This document shows, piece by piece, positions 47,864-58,915 of a stretch of 64,000 nt of DNA. Every line of letters starts with the position of its first letter. The stretch's first letter is position 1. The DNA comes from Eubacteriaceae bacterium (GTDB lineage: Bacteria > Bacillota > Clostridia > Peptostreptococcales > Anaerovoracaceae). The stretch covers positions 62,001 to 126,000 of the forward strand of contig CABIWW010000009.1 in the NCBI GenBank assembly GCA_902362435.1, read 5' to 3'. The notes beneath the pieces are model-generated. The model was not told the DNA's origin. It saw only the letters and a list, made by a program, of their open reading frames with translations, and did no database searches. The translations under genes and the position numbers were made by a program.

Positions 47864-49498
47864 ATGATAGCAGATAAAGTTCTCAAAAGTAATGTCATAT
47901 ATACCGGTGTAAGCAATGAAATAATCAGCGGAGGTGTTGCAGTCTCCGGAAACAGGATAATCGCTGTGGCCGGTGATGATGAGATAGACGGATATATAGG
48001 AAAAGATACTGAAGTATATGAATACAGGGATAAGCTGATAATGCCGGGGATCATAGACAATCATGTACATGTCACTATGGGCGCAATGATGCATGATAAT
48101 GATCTGAGCCTGGAAGGTACGAAATCAGCAGAGGAATGTGCTGCGATGGTAAAAGATTATCTCGAAAAAAATCCGGAAACGAGTCTGCTGGTAGCCTCGG
48201 GCTGGATGGTCTCTGCATGGGACAACAATGAACTGCCGCGCAAGGAGATGCTGGACGAGATATCCACAGAGATCCCTATCTGTCTCAGTACAGCTGACGG
48301 ATGGCTCTGCTGGGTAAATTCCAGGGCACTGGAGATGTTCGGATACACCAAAGAAAGCATAACTAAAGAAAAAGAGATTTACGTGAGGAAAGACGAAAAT
48401 GGAGAGCTCACAGGTATGCTGTATCATATGGGTTCGGATCCTGTATTTTTCATGCTGCTCAATATAGACAAGACTCAGGCAAAGAAACTGATCAAGCATT
48501 CACTGGGGATATACAGCAGTTTCGGCATCACTGCTGCAGGAGATGTTTCAAATGAACTTGAGATAGAAAAAGAGCCCAAAGGTTTTGAACTTTACAGAGA
48601 AATGGAACAGGCAGGCGACCTGGACGTCAGGATGTACGTATATCCTTCGATAGGAAAGACGGGAGATTTCAGCCGTGCGAAGGAACTGATGGAGGAATAC
48701 AGCGATGGCTATGTCATCATGCCGGGACTCAAAGCATATGGTGACGGAGTCATAGACGCTCATACGGGAGTACTCAATGCACCGTACAATGATAAGCCGG
48801 AAGATCCGGAGTTCAATGCTACACCGATATTCACACAGGAAGCCTTGAGCGATATCATAACAAAAGCCAATGCTGAAGGCTATCCGGTAAGGATACACTG
48901 CACAGGAGACGGAAGTACGAGAATGGCACTGAATGCATTCGAGGCTTCGATAAAAGCAAACGGCAGACATGGTCTCAGAAATGGTATAGAACATGTAGAA
49001 CTCGTAGAAGATGAAGATTATCCGAGATTTGCAGAGCTTGATGTCATGGCAAACAAGCAGCCAGCACATTATTATCTCTGCACTGAGAAATTCATGCTGG
49101 ATGCGCTTGGAGAGAGAAGATGGTTCAGGAGTCAGCCTCTGAAATCATTTTACGATGCCGGAGCAAAGGTGTCTCTCAGTACGGATTTTCCGATCGTTGA
49201 GATCGATCCGTTCCACAATATGTACGTAGCCGTTACAAGACTGGATCTTGAAGGCAATGAAATAGGCGCGGATATCAATGAAAAAATAGATATTTTTGAT
49301 GCGCTCCATGGCTACACATATATGGGAGCATATGGCATGGGCGTTGAAGATAAAACAGGTTCGCTTGAACCTGGCAAGCTGGCTGATATAGCAGTCATAA
49401 ACGGGAGGATTTTCGATGAGGAGCCGGAAAAGCTTCTTGACAGGAAAGCAGTCCTTACGATGATGGATGGACGTATAGTTTATGAAGACAGGCAGTAA
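47864..49498 (+). CDS. amidohydrolase (YtcJ-like)
   Basis: A 544-residue amidohydrolase: I-M-P-G-I-I-D-N-H-V-H near 58-68 gives the first metal ligands; later H-C-T-G-D-G near 346, G-I-E-H-V-E near 378, and S-T-D-F-P near 440. The architecture is the amidohydrolase-3/YtcJ type, zinc or iron hydrolases of amides and related bonds. ATG 47864 follows AAGGAG. A NhaC-type transporter gene lies 85 bp downstream, so it probably acts on a substrate imported by that transporter. The substrate is not inferable. Confidence 0.85.
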   Translation: MIADKVLKSNVIYTGVSNEIISGGVAVSGNRIIAVAGDDEIDGYIGKDTEVYEYRDKLIMPGIIDNHVHVTMGAMMHDNDLSLEGTKSAEECAAMVKDYLEKNPETSLLVASGWMVSAWDNNELPRKEMLDEISTEIPICLSTADGWLCWVNSRALEMFGYTKESITKEKEIYVRKDENGELTGMLYHMGSDPVFFMLLNIDKTQAKKLIKHSLGIYSSFGITAAGDVSNELEIEKEPKGFELYREMEQAGDLDVRMYVYPSIGKTGDFSRAKELMEEYSDGYVIMPGLKAYGDGVIDAHTGVLNAPYNDKPEDPEFNATPIFTQEALSDIITKANAEGYPVRIHCTGDGSTRMALNAFEASIKANGRHGLRNGIEHVELVEDEDYPRFAELDVMANKQPAHYYLCTEKFMLDALGERRWFRSQPLKSFYDAGAKVSLSTDFPIVEIDPFHNMYVAVTRLDLEGNEIGADINEKIDIFDALHGYTYMGAYGMGVEDKTGSLEPGKLADIAVINGRIFDEEPEKLLDRKAVLTMMDGRIVYEDRQ

Positions 49499-49583
49499 GC
49501 ATGTCAAAAATGATGATAGATGTCGCAGGCATTTTTAAGATGTTAATATGAATCACTGTTTTAAGAGAGGAGAAAGATTTTTT

Positions 49584-50957
49584 ATGGAGTATGGAATTTT
49601 ATGTGTGCTTCCGGTAATAACGATACTGGTTATCGCTGTTACTACGAAGCGTACGCTGTTTGCCATGACATGCGGGCTGGCAATGGCGGCAATGATCCTG
49701 GGGAAAGGCCCGAAAGGCTTTGCAGGTTCATTCTTCGACAACATTTATGCCGCATTCAGCAATGAATCGCTTCAGTGGCTGCTCATCGTTATCGCATTGT
49801 TCGGCATACTGATAATGTTGTATGAGAAGACAGGTGCAGTAACAGATTTCGGATACTGGGCGGGAAAATTTATCAAGACCAGGAAGACGGCTCTGTTCGG
49901 AACCTTTATCCTGGGTGTTGTGATATTCATTGATGACTATCTCAACAACCTGGCTGTAGGTACGACGATGAAAGGGATAACGGACAAGCTGGGTATACCA
50001 AGACAGCAGCTGGCATATGTAGTGAATACGGTGGCAGCTCCTGTGTGTCTGCTGATACCGCTCTCATCATGGGCTGTATATTTCGCAGCACTGATGGGAG
50101 ATCAGGGTGTCGAGATCAACGGTTCTTCGATGGCTGCATATATCCATGGTCTGCCGCTGGCATTTTATGCGTGGTTCGCAGTCATCATATGTATCCTCCA
50201 GATCCTGGGTGTTATACCTAAGATCGGACCTATGAAGAAGGCATATGAAAGGTACGAGACGCTGGGAGATGTATTCCCTGAGGGAACTGATCCCGAGCTT
50301 GTTGAAAGTGCAAAGAATGAAAGCAGCGATCCGGAAGAAAACAGGAAAGCTCATCCGTGGAATTTCCTCATACCGCTGATCGTCATGATCATAGTGGCAC
50401 TGCTGGCTGACGTTCTTATGGGATCAGCCGCAGGAGTTGCAGTAGCGTTCATACTTTATCTGATAGAGAAGAAAATGAGCTTCAAGGATCTGCTGACTGC
50501 ATGCTTTGACGGTGTTATGTCGATGGGATTCGTGTTTGTTCTGTCAGTACTTGCTTTTTCGGTGCAGAATGCAAATATAGATCTTGGACTGGCAGATTAT
50601 GTAATATCCATAACTGAACCTGTCATGAAAGGCGGGTTCCTGCCGGCAGTCGTATTCATCGTATGCGGTATATATGCTTATGCTACAGGATGCTTCTGGG
50701 ATCTGGCTGCGATCATAATACCTATCGTTATACCTCTTGCAAATGCAATGGGTGTAGACCCGATCGTTACATCAGCTGCAGTATTCTCAGGCGCTGCATT
50801 CGGAAGCAATACATGCCTTTACGGCGACGGCGTCATCATGTGTGCACAGGGCTGTCAGATCAAGAGCCTCGACCTCATGACAACGACTCTGCCATATGCT
50901 TGTATGGCCGGAGTAGCGACTGTTATATGCTATCTGATAGTAGGATTCGCTATGTAA
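49584..50957 (+). CDS. NhaC-type Na+/H+ antiporter family transporter
   Basis: A 457-residue membrane protein with about 11-12 hydrophobic segments and the NhaC-type motifs F-I-D-D-Y-L-N-N-L-A-V-G near 113-124, a P-V-C-L-L-I-P-L-S-S-W near 154-164, and C-L-Y-G-D-G near the end. Many members exchange organic acids or amino acids with Na+ or H+. ATG 49584 is chosen (GAGAGGAG upstream). The pairing with an amidohydrolase suggests substrate uptake or product export. Confidence 0.82.
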   Translation: MEYGILCVLPVITILVIAVTTKRTLFAMTCGLAMAAMILGKGPKGFAGSFFDNIYAAFSNESLQWLLIVIALFGILIMLYEKTGAVTDFGYWAGKFIKTRKTALFGTFILGVVIFIDDYLNNLAVGTTMKGITDKLGIPRQQLAYVVNTVAAPVCLLIPLSSWAVYFAALMGDQGVEINGSSMAAYIHGLPLAFYAWFAVIICILQILGVIPKIGPMKKAYERYETLGDVFPEGTDPELVESAKNESSDPEENRKAHPWNFLIPLIVMIIVALLADVLMGSAAGVAVAFILYLIEKKMSFKDLLTACFDGVMSMGFVFVLSVLAFSVQNANIDLGLADYVISITEPVMKGGFLPAVVFIVCGIYAYATGCFWDLAAIIIPIVIPLANAMGVDPIVTSAAVFSGAAFGSNTCLYGDGVIMCAQGCQIKSLDLMTTTLPYACMAGVATVICYLIVGFAM

Positions 50958-50971
50958 TATCATGAATAAAG

Positions 50972-51024
50972 ATCCCGCTTGGCACATTGTGATATGCTAC
51001 GGTGATGCTGCAGCGGGATTTTTT
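50972..51024 (+). terminator. terminator after the transporter gene
   Basis: ATCCCGCT (50972-50979) pairs with AGCGGGAT (51012-51019), then T-run to 51024. Confidence 0.82.
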
Positions 51025-51197
51025 GTGCGCGCAGTGCATATACAATGTAAAAGGTGCAGCGGTCTTTATCGATGACCGGTTGTGTGGTAAAATATCTGCA
51101 TATACAAAACAGACGGTACGCCGCAAATCGTGCAGGCTGCCTGACTGCCATGGATCATAATGGCATGTATACCAGGAATAAAAAGGATGGTACGAAA

Positions 51198-52031
51198 TTG
51201 AACGAGATAAGACATTCCGTAAAGTGGGTGGGATTCTGGATAGGGATGGCAGCGATATGTTGCGGCATCATATGGGCGATGCTGGGAAGCAAAAGCGGCC
51301 TTGAGTTCGCGGCGGGATATCTGATAGAGCTCAGCCTGAGCGTAGACAATCTGTTCGTGTTCATGTCGATATTCCTGTCGTTCGGCATACGCGAAAAGGT
51401 GCAGCACAGAGTCCTGAACTGGGGTATCATCGGAGCGATAGTACTGCGTTTTCTGTTCATATTCTTCGGACTGAAAATAGTCAATTCATTTTCATGGATA
51501 CTTTACATATTCGGGGCGATACTGATAATAAACGGCATAAAGATGATGATCGGAAAGGAAGAAGAAAAAGATCCTTCGGACAGCAGGATAATAAAAGGCG
51601 TAAGCAGAGTCCTGCCGATGACGGATCATTTCGAGGGCGACAGGTTCATGGTGAAAAAGAACGGACGCCATCTGTTCACTCCGCTGTTCGCAGTGCTGTG
51701 TCTGGTCGAGTGCTCAGACATAATATTCGCGATAGATTCGGTACCGGCAGTGTTCTCGGTATCGACAAATCTGCTGATAGTGTATTCATCCAACATATTC
51801 GCGATACTGGGACTCAGACAGATGTACTTCGTGCTGGAGCATCTGCAGGAACGCTTTAGGTATGTAAAATACGGGGTCGGCATAATCCTGATGTTCACGG
51901 GAGTGAAGCTGGGTGCACTGATCTTCGATTTTAACATATCGACGACTGTATCGATCTGCGTGATCTTCTTTGTGATAGTGTTCAGCGTGATAATGTCCGT
52001 GATCATATCAGGAAAAGACGGGAAGAGATAG
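51198..52031 (+). CDS. TerC/Alx family membrane protein
   Basis: A 277-residue membrane protein: E-L-S-L-S-V-D-N-L-F-V-F near 36-47 and V-E-C-S-D-I-I-F-A-I-D-S-V-P near 173-186 are the two acidic TerC motifs. TerC/MeeF-type proteins export Mn2+ and help metallate secreted enzymes. The start is taken as TTG 51198 with AAGGATGG upstream, where family N-termini begin; upstream ATGs (51150, 51165) are alternatives. No yybP-ykoY Mn riboswitch is visible upstream. Confidence 0.85.
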   Translation: MNEIRHSVKWVGFWIGMAAICCGIIWAMLGSKSGLEFAAGYLIELSLSVDNLFVFMSIFLSFGIREKVQHRVLNWGIIGAIVLRFLFIFFGLKIVNSFSWILYIFGAILIINGIKMMIGKEEEKDPSDSRIIKGVSRVLPMTDHFEGDRFMVKKNGRHLFTPLFAVLCLVECSDIIFAIDSVPAVFSVSTNLLIVYSSNIFAILGLRQMYFVLEHLQERFRYVKYGVGIILMFTGVKLGALIFDFNISTTVSICVIFFVIVFSVIMSVIISGKDGKR

Positions 52032-52108
52032 ATCATATAGGCGGCAGGGACCGCAGCACTTATAAAGCTTATAAGCTGAAAAACAGGCATATCAAGCATA
52101 AAAAGCAC

Positions 52109-52133
52109 AAAAAAATCCTGCATCCTGCAGGAT
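52109..52133 (-). terminator. minus-strand terminator of the phosphodiesterase gene
   Basis: On the minus strand ATCCTGC / GCAGGAT (52133-52115) around AGGAT is followed by a T-run (52115-52109). A further GCAAAGGC/GCCTTTGC hairpin lies at 52139-52163. Confidence 0.75.
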
Positions 52134-52179
52134 CATAAGCAAAGGCGCAGCTGCAGCCTTTGCGTGGATATATGAATGA

Positions 52180-52728
52180 TCAGAAACGGTCGCAGTAGTT
52201 CATCAGATTTCTCAGAAAACCTGACTGCGGCGGTTTTTTATTTCCCATGATGGTTGAATAATACACGATGGAAGCGTCAAAACTGTCTGCAGACGTCCTG
52301 ATGATGGCGTACGAACCGTCGCTGCCGTCTCTCGGCTGTGTGAGACTGCCGGGATTGATGAAGCGTATGCCGTTGCTCTCATCGGTCATCGCTTTGTGAG
52401 TGTGCCCGAAAACCACGGCTCTGCAGTCGTTTTCCATAGCCTTGTACATGAGCCCGTTGAGCTGGTAGTTGACGTTTTCCATGTGGCCGTGCGTGAGCAG
52501 GATATTGCCGCATTCCACAGGGATCACCCTGAAGTCGGAACTGCTGTAACCGCCGTCGCAGTTGCCTTTCACGCCTATTACAGGAACGCCGAGCTCAGCC
52601 TGCAGCTTTTCCGCATCCGCGATGAAGTCGCCTGCGTGCAGGATCATATCTATATCCGTCAGCTTAGGCCATATATCGCGTACTTTATTGAGTTTTCCGT
52701 GCGTATCGCTGATTGCTAAAATTTTCAT
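52180..52728 (-). CDS. YfcE/MJ0936-type metallophosphoesterase
   Basis: A 182-residue phosphodiesterase: M-K-I-L-A-I-S-D-T-H-G at the start, H-A-G-D near 31-34, G-N-C-D near 55-58, T-H-G-H near 79-82, F-G-H-T-H near 107-111, and N-P-G-S near 125. All metal ligands are kept. The start Met 52728 matches the family. No ribosome site is visible; a TACACT -10-like box ends about 6 bp before the ATG, so the message may be leaderless. Confidence 0.88.
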   Translation of the reverse strand: MKILAISDTHGKLNKVRDIWPKLTDIDMILHAGDFIADAEKLQAELGVPVIGVKGNCDGGYSSSDFRVIPVECGNILLTHGHMENVNYQLNGLMYKAMENDCRAVVFGHTHKAMTDESNGIRFINPGSLTQPRDGSDGSYAIIRTSADSFDASIVYYSTIMGNKKPPQSGFLRNLMNYCDRF

Positions 52729-52820
52729 AAATAGAGTGTAACACAATTAAGTGTCATTGACTAGGCTGTAATTTTAAAGTAAAATGAAAAAAGAAAAAAC
52801 AAGAAAGAAACGGTAAGATC

Positions 52821-53249
52821 ATGTCAGAAAACAAGAATACTATAATAACAGACGGCCAGGATCTGGCAGAAAGAGCAGAAGAACTCAAAAAGTCAGGAGT
52901 GACAGACGTCACGGTCGTAGTGAATACTTTCAACTATACCAGATACAAGCAGTCGAACGACGGAAAGTCACTGGAACCTGTGATCGAAGGCATAAACAGC
53001 GCTGTCGGCAAAGGGCTGGGAATAAGGCTGAACGTCGGGATCAAAGAAGGATTCAATGATGATGAGATACTGGATTTCCTGCAGCTCACGTTCCAGCACA
53101 AATATGATATAGTTTTCCTTCCGACTATAAGCTATGATCTGATAAAGAGCAAGATGCCGGCTCTCAAGAAAATCGACAAAGATTTCGGTGACGTGGAAAT
53201 GTACAAGTACCCGAGTGCGGTCGGCCGTATCGGATTTTTGAAGGAGTAG
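52821..53249 (+). CDS. MoaA-like protein lacking the radical-SAM N-terminus
   Basis: A 142-residue protein that follows the second half of MoaA: I-T-D-G-Q-D-L-A-E-R-A near 9-19 (MoaA T-N-G-x-L-L), V-T-D-V-T-V-V-V-N-T-F, G-I-N-S-A-V-G-K-G-L-G near 57, K-E-G-F-N-D-D-E-I-L-D-F near 74-85, and the end G-R-I-G-F-L. The CxxxCxxC cluster domain and the C-terminal cluster are both absent. It cannot do MoaA chemistry alone. It is followed 10 bp later by a degenerate Fic gene. The N-terminus starts cleanly with an ATG, so it looks like a settled short gene. Confidence 0.65.
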   Translation: MSENKNTIITDGQDLAERAEELKKSGVTDVTVVVNTFNYTRYKQSNDGKSLEPVIEGINSAVGKGLGIRLNVGIKEGFNDDEILDFLQLTFQHKYDIVFLPTISYDLIKSKMPALKKIDKDFGDVEMYKYPSAVGRIGFLKE

Positions 53250-53259
53250 GAGCAGGCGT

Positions 53260-54003
53260 ATGCATGAAAAGCTCAACAGCATGAGACGTGAACTGACGGA
53301 GATACTGAGAAGCGACAGGCTGCTCAAGTCCGCTGTCAGGGAAGTCAATAAAATGGATATGATAAAGGGCTCGCTGATAATCAGGAATTCCAGGCATGAC
53401 AAGATCGCGATAGATGAGATACTCAAAGGAGAGCTGCAGCGTGACGTTCCGGTCGGGGATTATCTCTTCATCGAGAATTTCGGCAAAGTCATCAACGTTG
53501 CGTTCAACTGCCTTGAAATGGGCAACTACATAGACAAGTATTTTCTTATCAGCGCGTACAGGATACTGACTGAGGACGACAAGGGATATTTCAGGAAGAC
53601 GAATCCGGTCGTTTATGCGTTCAACCATGTACCGGTGCACTGCCTCGATATCGAGGAGAAGCTCGATGCTGCGCTGCGCCGCGTGTACAGCCATGAAGCG
53701 GGGAACAATATCATACTCAAGGCGATGTACGTGCACAACAAGCTGATAGAGATATATCCGTTCAAGGAGTACAGCGGAGAGCTCGCGATATTCGCGATGA
53801 ACTACTATCTGATGGAGAACGGGCTCGCGCCGGTGAATATGCCGATAGACCGCGACGACTATTTTTCGATCGTCGGTGAGTGTCTGAAAGGTCACAGGCA
53901 GGAGGAATTCTACAATTTCCTGTGCAGAGCCGTTTACGACAAGATGCAGGGCACGATAGACGCCTGCAGAGAATATCTCAAAAATCAGCAGCAGGCTGAC
54001 TGA
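53260..54003 (+). CDS. Fic/DOC-like protein with degenerate active site
   Basis: A 247-residue helical protein. The region I-E-I-Y166-P-F-K-E-Y-S-G-E-L-A aligns with the Fic motif H-P-F-x-D/E-G-N-G-R but lacks the His and the final Arg (Tyr and Glu instead). Flanking helices (L-I-E-I-Y-P-F and later N-Y-Y-L-M-E-N-G-L-A-P-V-N) resemble the Fic fold, which transfers AMP or other groups to proteins. It is probably not an AMP-transferase as it stands. It is co-oriented with the MoaA-like gene (10-bp gap) and ends at a strong terminator. Confidence 0.65.
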   Translation: MHEKLNSMRRELTEILRSDRLLKSAVREVNKMDMIKGSLIIRNSRHDKIAIDEILKGELQRDVPVGDYLFIENFGKVINVAFNCLEMGNYIDKYFLISAYRILTEDDKGYFRKTNPVVYAFNHVPVHCLDIEEKLDAALRRVYSHEAGNNIILKAMYVHNKLIEIYPFKEYSGELAIFAMNYYLMENGLAPVNMPIDRDDYFSIVGECLKGHRQEEFYNFLCRAVYDKMQGTIDACREYLKNQQQAD

Positions 54004-54020
54004 ATATATGAATATTTAAG

Positions 54021-54061
54021 ACCTTTTACCAGAAAAATAAGACTGGTAAAAGGTTTTTTTT
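54021..54061 (+). terminator. terminator after the Fic-like gene
   Basis: ACCTTTTACCAG (54021-54032) pairs with CTGGTAAAAGGT (54043-54054), then at least seven T. Confidence 0.88.
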
Positions 54062-54095
54062 ATAAAATCCAAAAAAGAAAAGCAATAAAAAACAG

Positions 54096-54124
54096 TTGAA
54101 AATATTGTTTTTGGGGTATATAAT
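54096..54124 (+). promoter_or_regulatory. V-ATPase operon promoter
   Basis: TTGAAA (54096-54101), 17-bp spacer, TATAAT (54119-54124). Confidence 0.8.
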
Positions 54125-54188
54125 GCAGTAATCTAGCTAAAGATTTTGAATTTTCGAAACTATTTACTGCAAAGGGGGTGCGAAATCT

Positions 54189-54501
54189 ATGCTTGATGCA
54201 GAAATAACTCGAATAAGAGAGTGTGAGAGCAAAGCCGACGAACTTCAGCGAAAAGCTAAAAATGAATCAAAAAGGATCCTGGATGATGCAAGAATGGAGG
54301 CAGAACGGATCATTAAGGATGCTGAAGACAATGCGAGAAAAATACATGATCGTCTTGTCGATGAAGGACGGATAGAAGCTTCTGCCGCCTATGATTCGTA
54401 TATGGATTCGATACGGCAGGAATGCGTTGCACTGGCAGATCAGGCAAAGCAGAGCGAAGATGAGGCAATTGAAATGATTGCAGAAAGGATAGTGGGAAGA
54501 A

Positions 54502-54515
<14 letters not shown>
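54189..54515 (+). CDS. ntpF: V-type ATPase peripheral-stalk subunit (NtpF/AhaH type)
   Basis: A 108-residue coiled-coil protein (heptad-like A-x-x-x-x-x-I pattern through residues 5-75). It is the stator coiled-coil subunit at the head of V/A-type ATPase operons, pairing with subunit E. AAGGGGGTGCG precedes the start. It overlaps the ntpI start. Confidence 0.82.
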
Positions 54516-56963
<2,448 letters not shown>

Positions 56964-56994
56964 CTCGGCATTTAACAGATAAGGGTGTGACAAA

Positions 56995-57576
56995 ATGGGT
57001 ATAGATAACATTACATCGAAGATAATATGCGAAGCCGGACAGAAAGCAGATGATATCCTGACTAATGCACGGGTGGCCGGTGATGCGATCATAGCCGAAG
57101 CTGAGAACAAAGCTGACAGAATGCTGGAAACGGCAGAAAAAAACGGTCGTATCGAAAAAGAAAAGCTGATCGTCAGAAAAAAGAGTGTTGCATATATAGA
57201 CGGCAGAAAGATGCTGCTCGAAAAAAAGCAGGAAATCATAAAATCGTGTTTTGACAGAGCAGTGGACAAGATAGTTTCGATGGAAAAGGAAGACTATATA
57301 TCTTTTATTGCAGGTCTTGTTGAACAGACAGGCGAGACAGAAGGAAGTCTGATCCTGAATGATGCAGACAGAGAGAAAATAGGCCGGGACCTTATCAGAC
57401 ATCTGAATGAATATATAGACGGCGGGAACTTCGTGATGCACGACAAAACGAAAGCCATGCGGGGAGGTTTCATACTGGTCAAAGGTCCGGTGTCCATAAA
57501 CTGTACGATAGAAAACCTGGTGGATGAGGCCAGGGAAGAGCTGACAGGGAAAGCAGCCGAGCAGCTGTTCAGATAA
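56995..57576 (+). CDS. ntpE: V-type ATPase subunit E
   Basis: A 193-residue stator protein: helical N-terminus (Ala/Glu/Lys-rich coiled coil, residues 1-85) and a mixed C-terminal domain ending near L-V-D-E-A-R-E-E-L. This is the usual V/A-ATPase E subunit layout. Located between ntpK and ntpC. Confidence 0.85.
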   Translation: MGIDNITSKIICEAGQKADDILTNARVAGDAIIAEAENKADRMLETAEKNGRIEKEKLIVRKKSVAYIDGRKMLLEKKQEIIKSCFDRAVDKIVSMEKEDYISFIAGLVEQTGETEGSLILNDADREKIGRDLIRHLNEYIDGGNFVMHDKTKAMRGGFILVKGPVSINCTIENLVDEAREELTGKAAEQLFR

Positions 57577-57588
57577 GGAGAGATTTAT

Positions 57589-58596
57589 ATGGCAGTGAGA
57601 AATTATGATGAATATGTATTTGCAGATGCATATATAACAAGCTTTGCAAAAAATCTCATGTCATGGAATGATATGATCAGGCTTGCTTCGTGCAAAAACC
57701 TGCAGAGTGCTGAAACTGTACTGCAGGAATTCGGATACAGAGAGTCCGAAGAACTTTCCGGCGGAGATATCGACGGCTTTATAAAGAGAGAACAGGAATC
57801 GCTTCATGACATGATATACAGCACGGTCCCGTCGCATGAAGAACTTGCAGTGTATTTCCTCCCGTCGGACTATCACAATGTGAAGGTGTGTCTTAAATCA
57901 GAATTCCTGGATATGGAGCCGCCGGAATATATGCTGATGGCGACCGGGCTTGAAAGCAGCAGGAAAACAGCAGGTATGATAAAGGAGAGAAATTACGCAT
58001 TCATGCCGCCTGAAATGAAACAGGCGGTTGCCGAAGCTGCAGATCTCTTCGGACGCGGCGGAGATCCCCAGGAGATAGATATCATAATGGACAAGGCATG
58101 TTTCAGTCAGATCGCAGATGCAGCGGAAAAATCCGGAGATGATTTTCTCATCGGATTTGTCAGACTGCAGATAGATATAAACAATATCAAATCGTTTATG
58201 AGGCTCCGGCAGATAGGCAAAGCATGGCCTTTTTTCCAGAAAGTATTCCTGGAGCATGGAAACATAAGCAGCAGACTGCTGGTCGCAGCTTATGAAGAGC
58301 CATATACGCAGATAGCGGAAAAACTGGAACCTTATGGATTCAAAAATGTTATGGCAGAAGGCGGACGGAGCATTTCGGAGACGGGAGATTTCAGCATTTT
58401 TGAGAGATTGTGCGACAACTGCCTGATGGAATACTGCAGGAAAGCGAAATATGAGACTTTTGGCCCTGCTCCCATAGCAGGCTACCTGTATGGCAAAATG
58501 ACGGAGTTAAGCAATCTGAGAGTGATATTGACAGGTATTTTTATTGGCTCCGGGCAGGAGCAGATAAATGAAAAGTTGAGGGATCCATATGTATAA
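57589..58596 (+). CDS. ntpC: V-type ATPase subunit C (d subunit)
   Basis: A 335-residue helical protein matching the V/A-type C/d subunit (Y-D-E-Y-V-F-A-D-A-Y near the start, L-R-L-R-Q-I-G and later N-L-R-V-I-L-T-G near the end). It links the rotor stalk to the K ring. AGGAGAG site upstream; overlaps the next gene by 8 bp. Confidence 0.86.
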   Translation: MAVRNYDEYVFADAYITSFAKNLMSWNDMIRLASCKNLQSAETVLQEFGYRESEELSGGDIDGFIKREQESLHDMIYSTVPSHEELAVYFLPSDYHNVKVCLKSEFLDMEPPEYMLMATGLESSRKTAGMIKERNYAFMPPEMKQAVAEAADLFGRGGDPQEIDIIMDKACFSQIADAAEKSGDDFLIGFVRLQIDINNIKSFMRLRQIGKAWPFFQKVFLEHGNISSRLLVAAYEEPYTQIAEKLEPYGFKNVMAEGGRSISETGDFSIFERLCDNCLMEYCRKAKYETFGPAPIAGYLYGKMTELSNLRVILTGIFIGSGQEQINEKLRDPYV

Positions 58597-58915
58597 GATA
58601 GGTGTTATAGGCGACAGGGAATCGGTGCTGGGCTTCAAAGCCATAGGTCTGGATGTGTTCCCGTGCAGCCGAAGCGAAGATGCCGAAAAAGTGCTTCACA
58701 GACTGGCAAAAGAAGGATATGCGATCATTTACATCACAGAAGTGCTGGCATCGGAAATGATAGAAGATATAGACAGATACAAGGAAGAAATGATACCGGC
58801 AGTGATCACGATCCCCGGAAAAGAAGGGTCGACCGGAGAAGGTATGAGAAGTGTCAGCAAGGCTGTTGAACGTGCTGTCGGAGCGGATATACTGTTTGGA
58901 GGTGAAAACAGATGA
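58589..58915 (+). CDS. ntpG: V-type ATPase subunit F (NtpG)
   Basis: A 108-residue protein with [20 protein letters not shown] at the start and I-I-Y-I-T-E near 48-53, the standard V/A-type F subunit. It is a rotor-stalk regulator. Overlaps ntpC and ntpA. Confidence 0.9.
   Translation: MYKIGVIGDRESVLGFKAIGLDVFPCSRSEDAEKVLHRLAKEGYAIIYITEVLASEMIEDIDRYKEEMIPAVITIPGKEGSTGEGMRSVSKAVERAVGADILFGGENR

Noticed and set aside
51025-51197. yybP-ykoY manganese riboswitch before the TerC gene
   Set aside because: The expected GGGGAGTA-type loops and flanking stems are not found.
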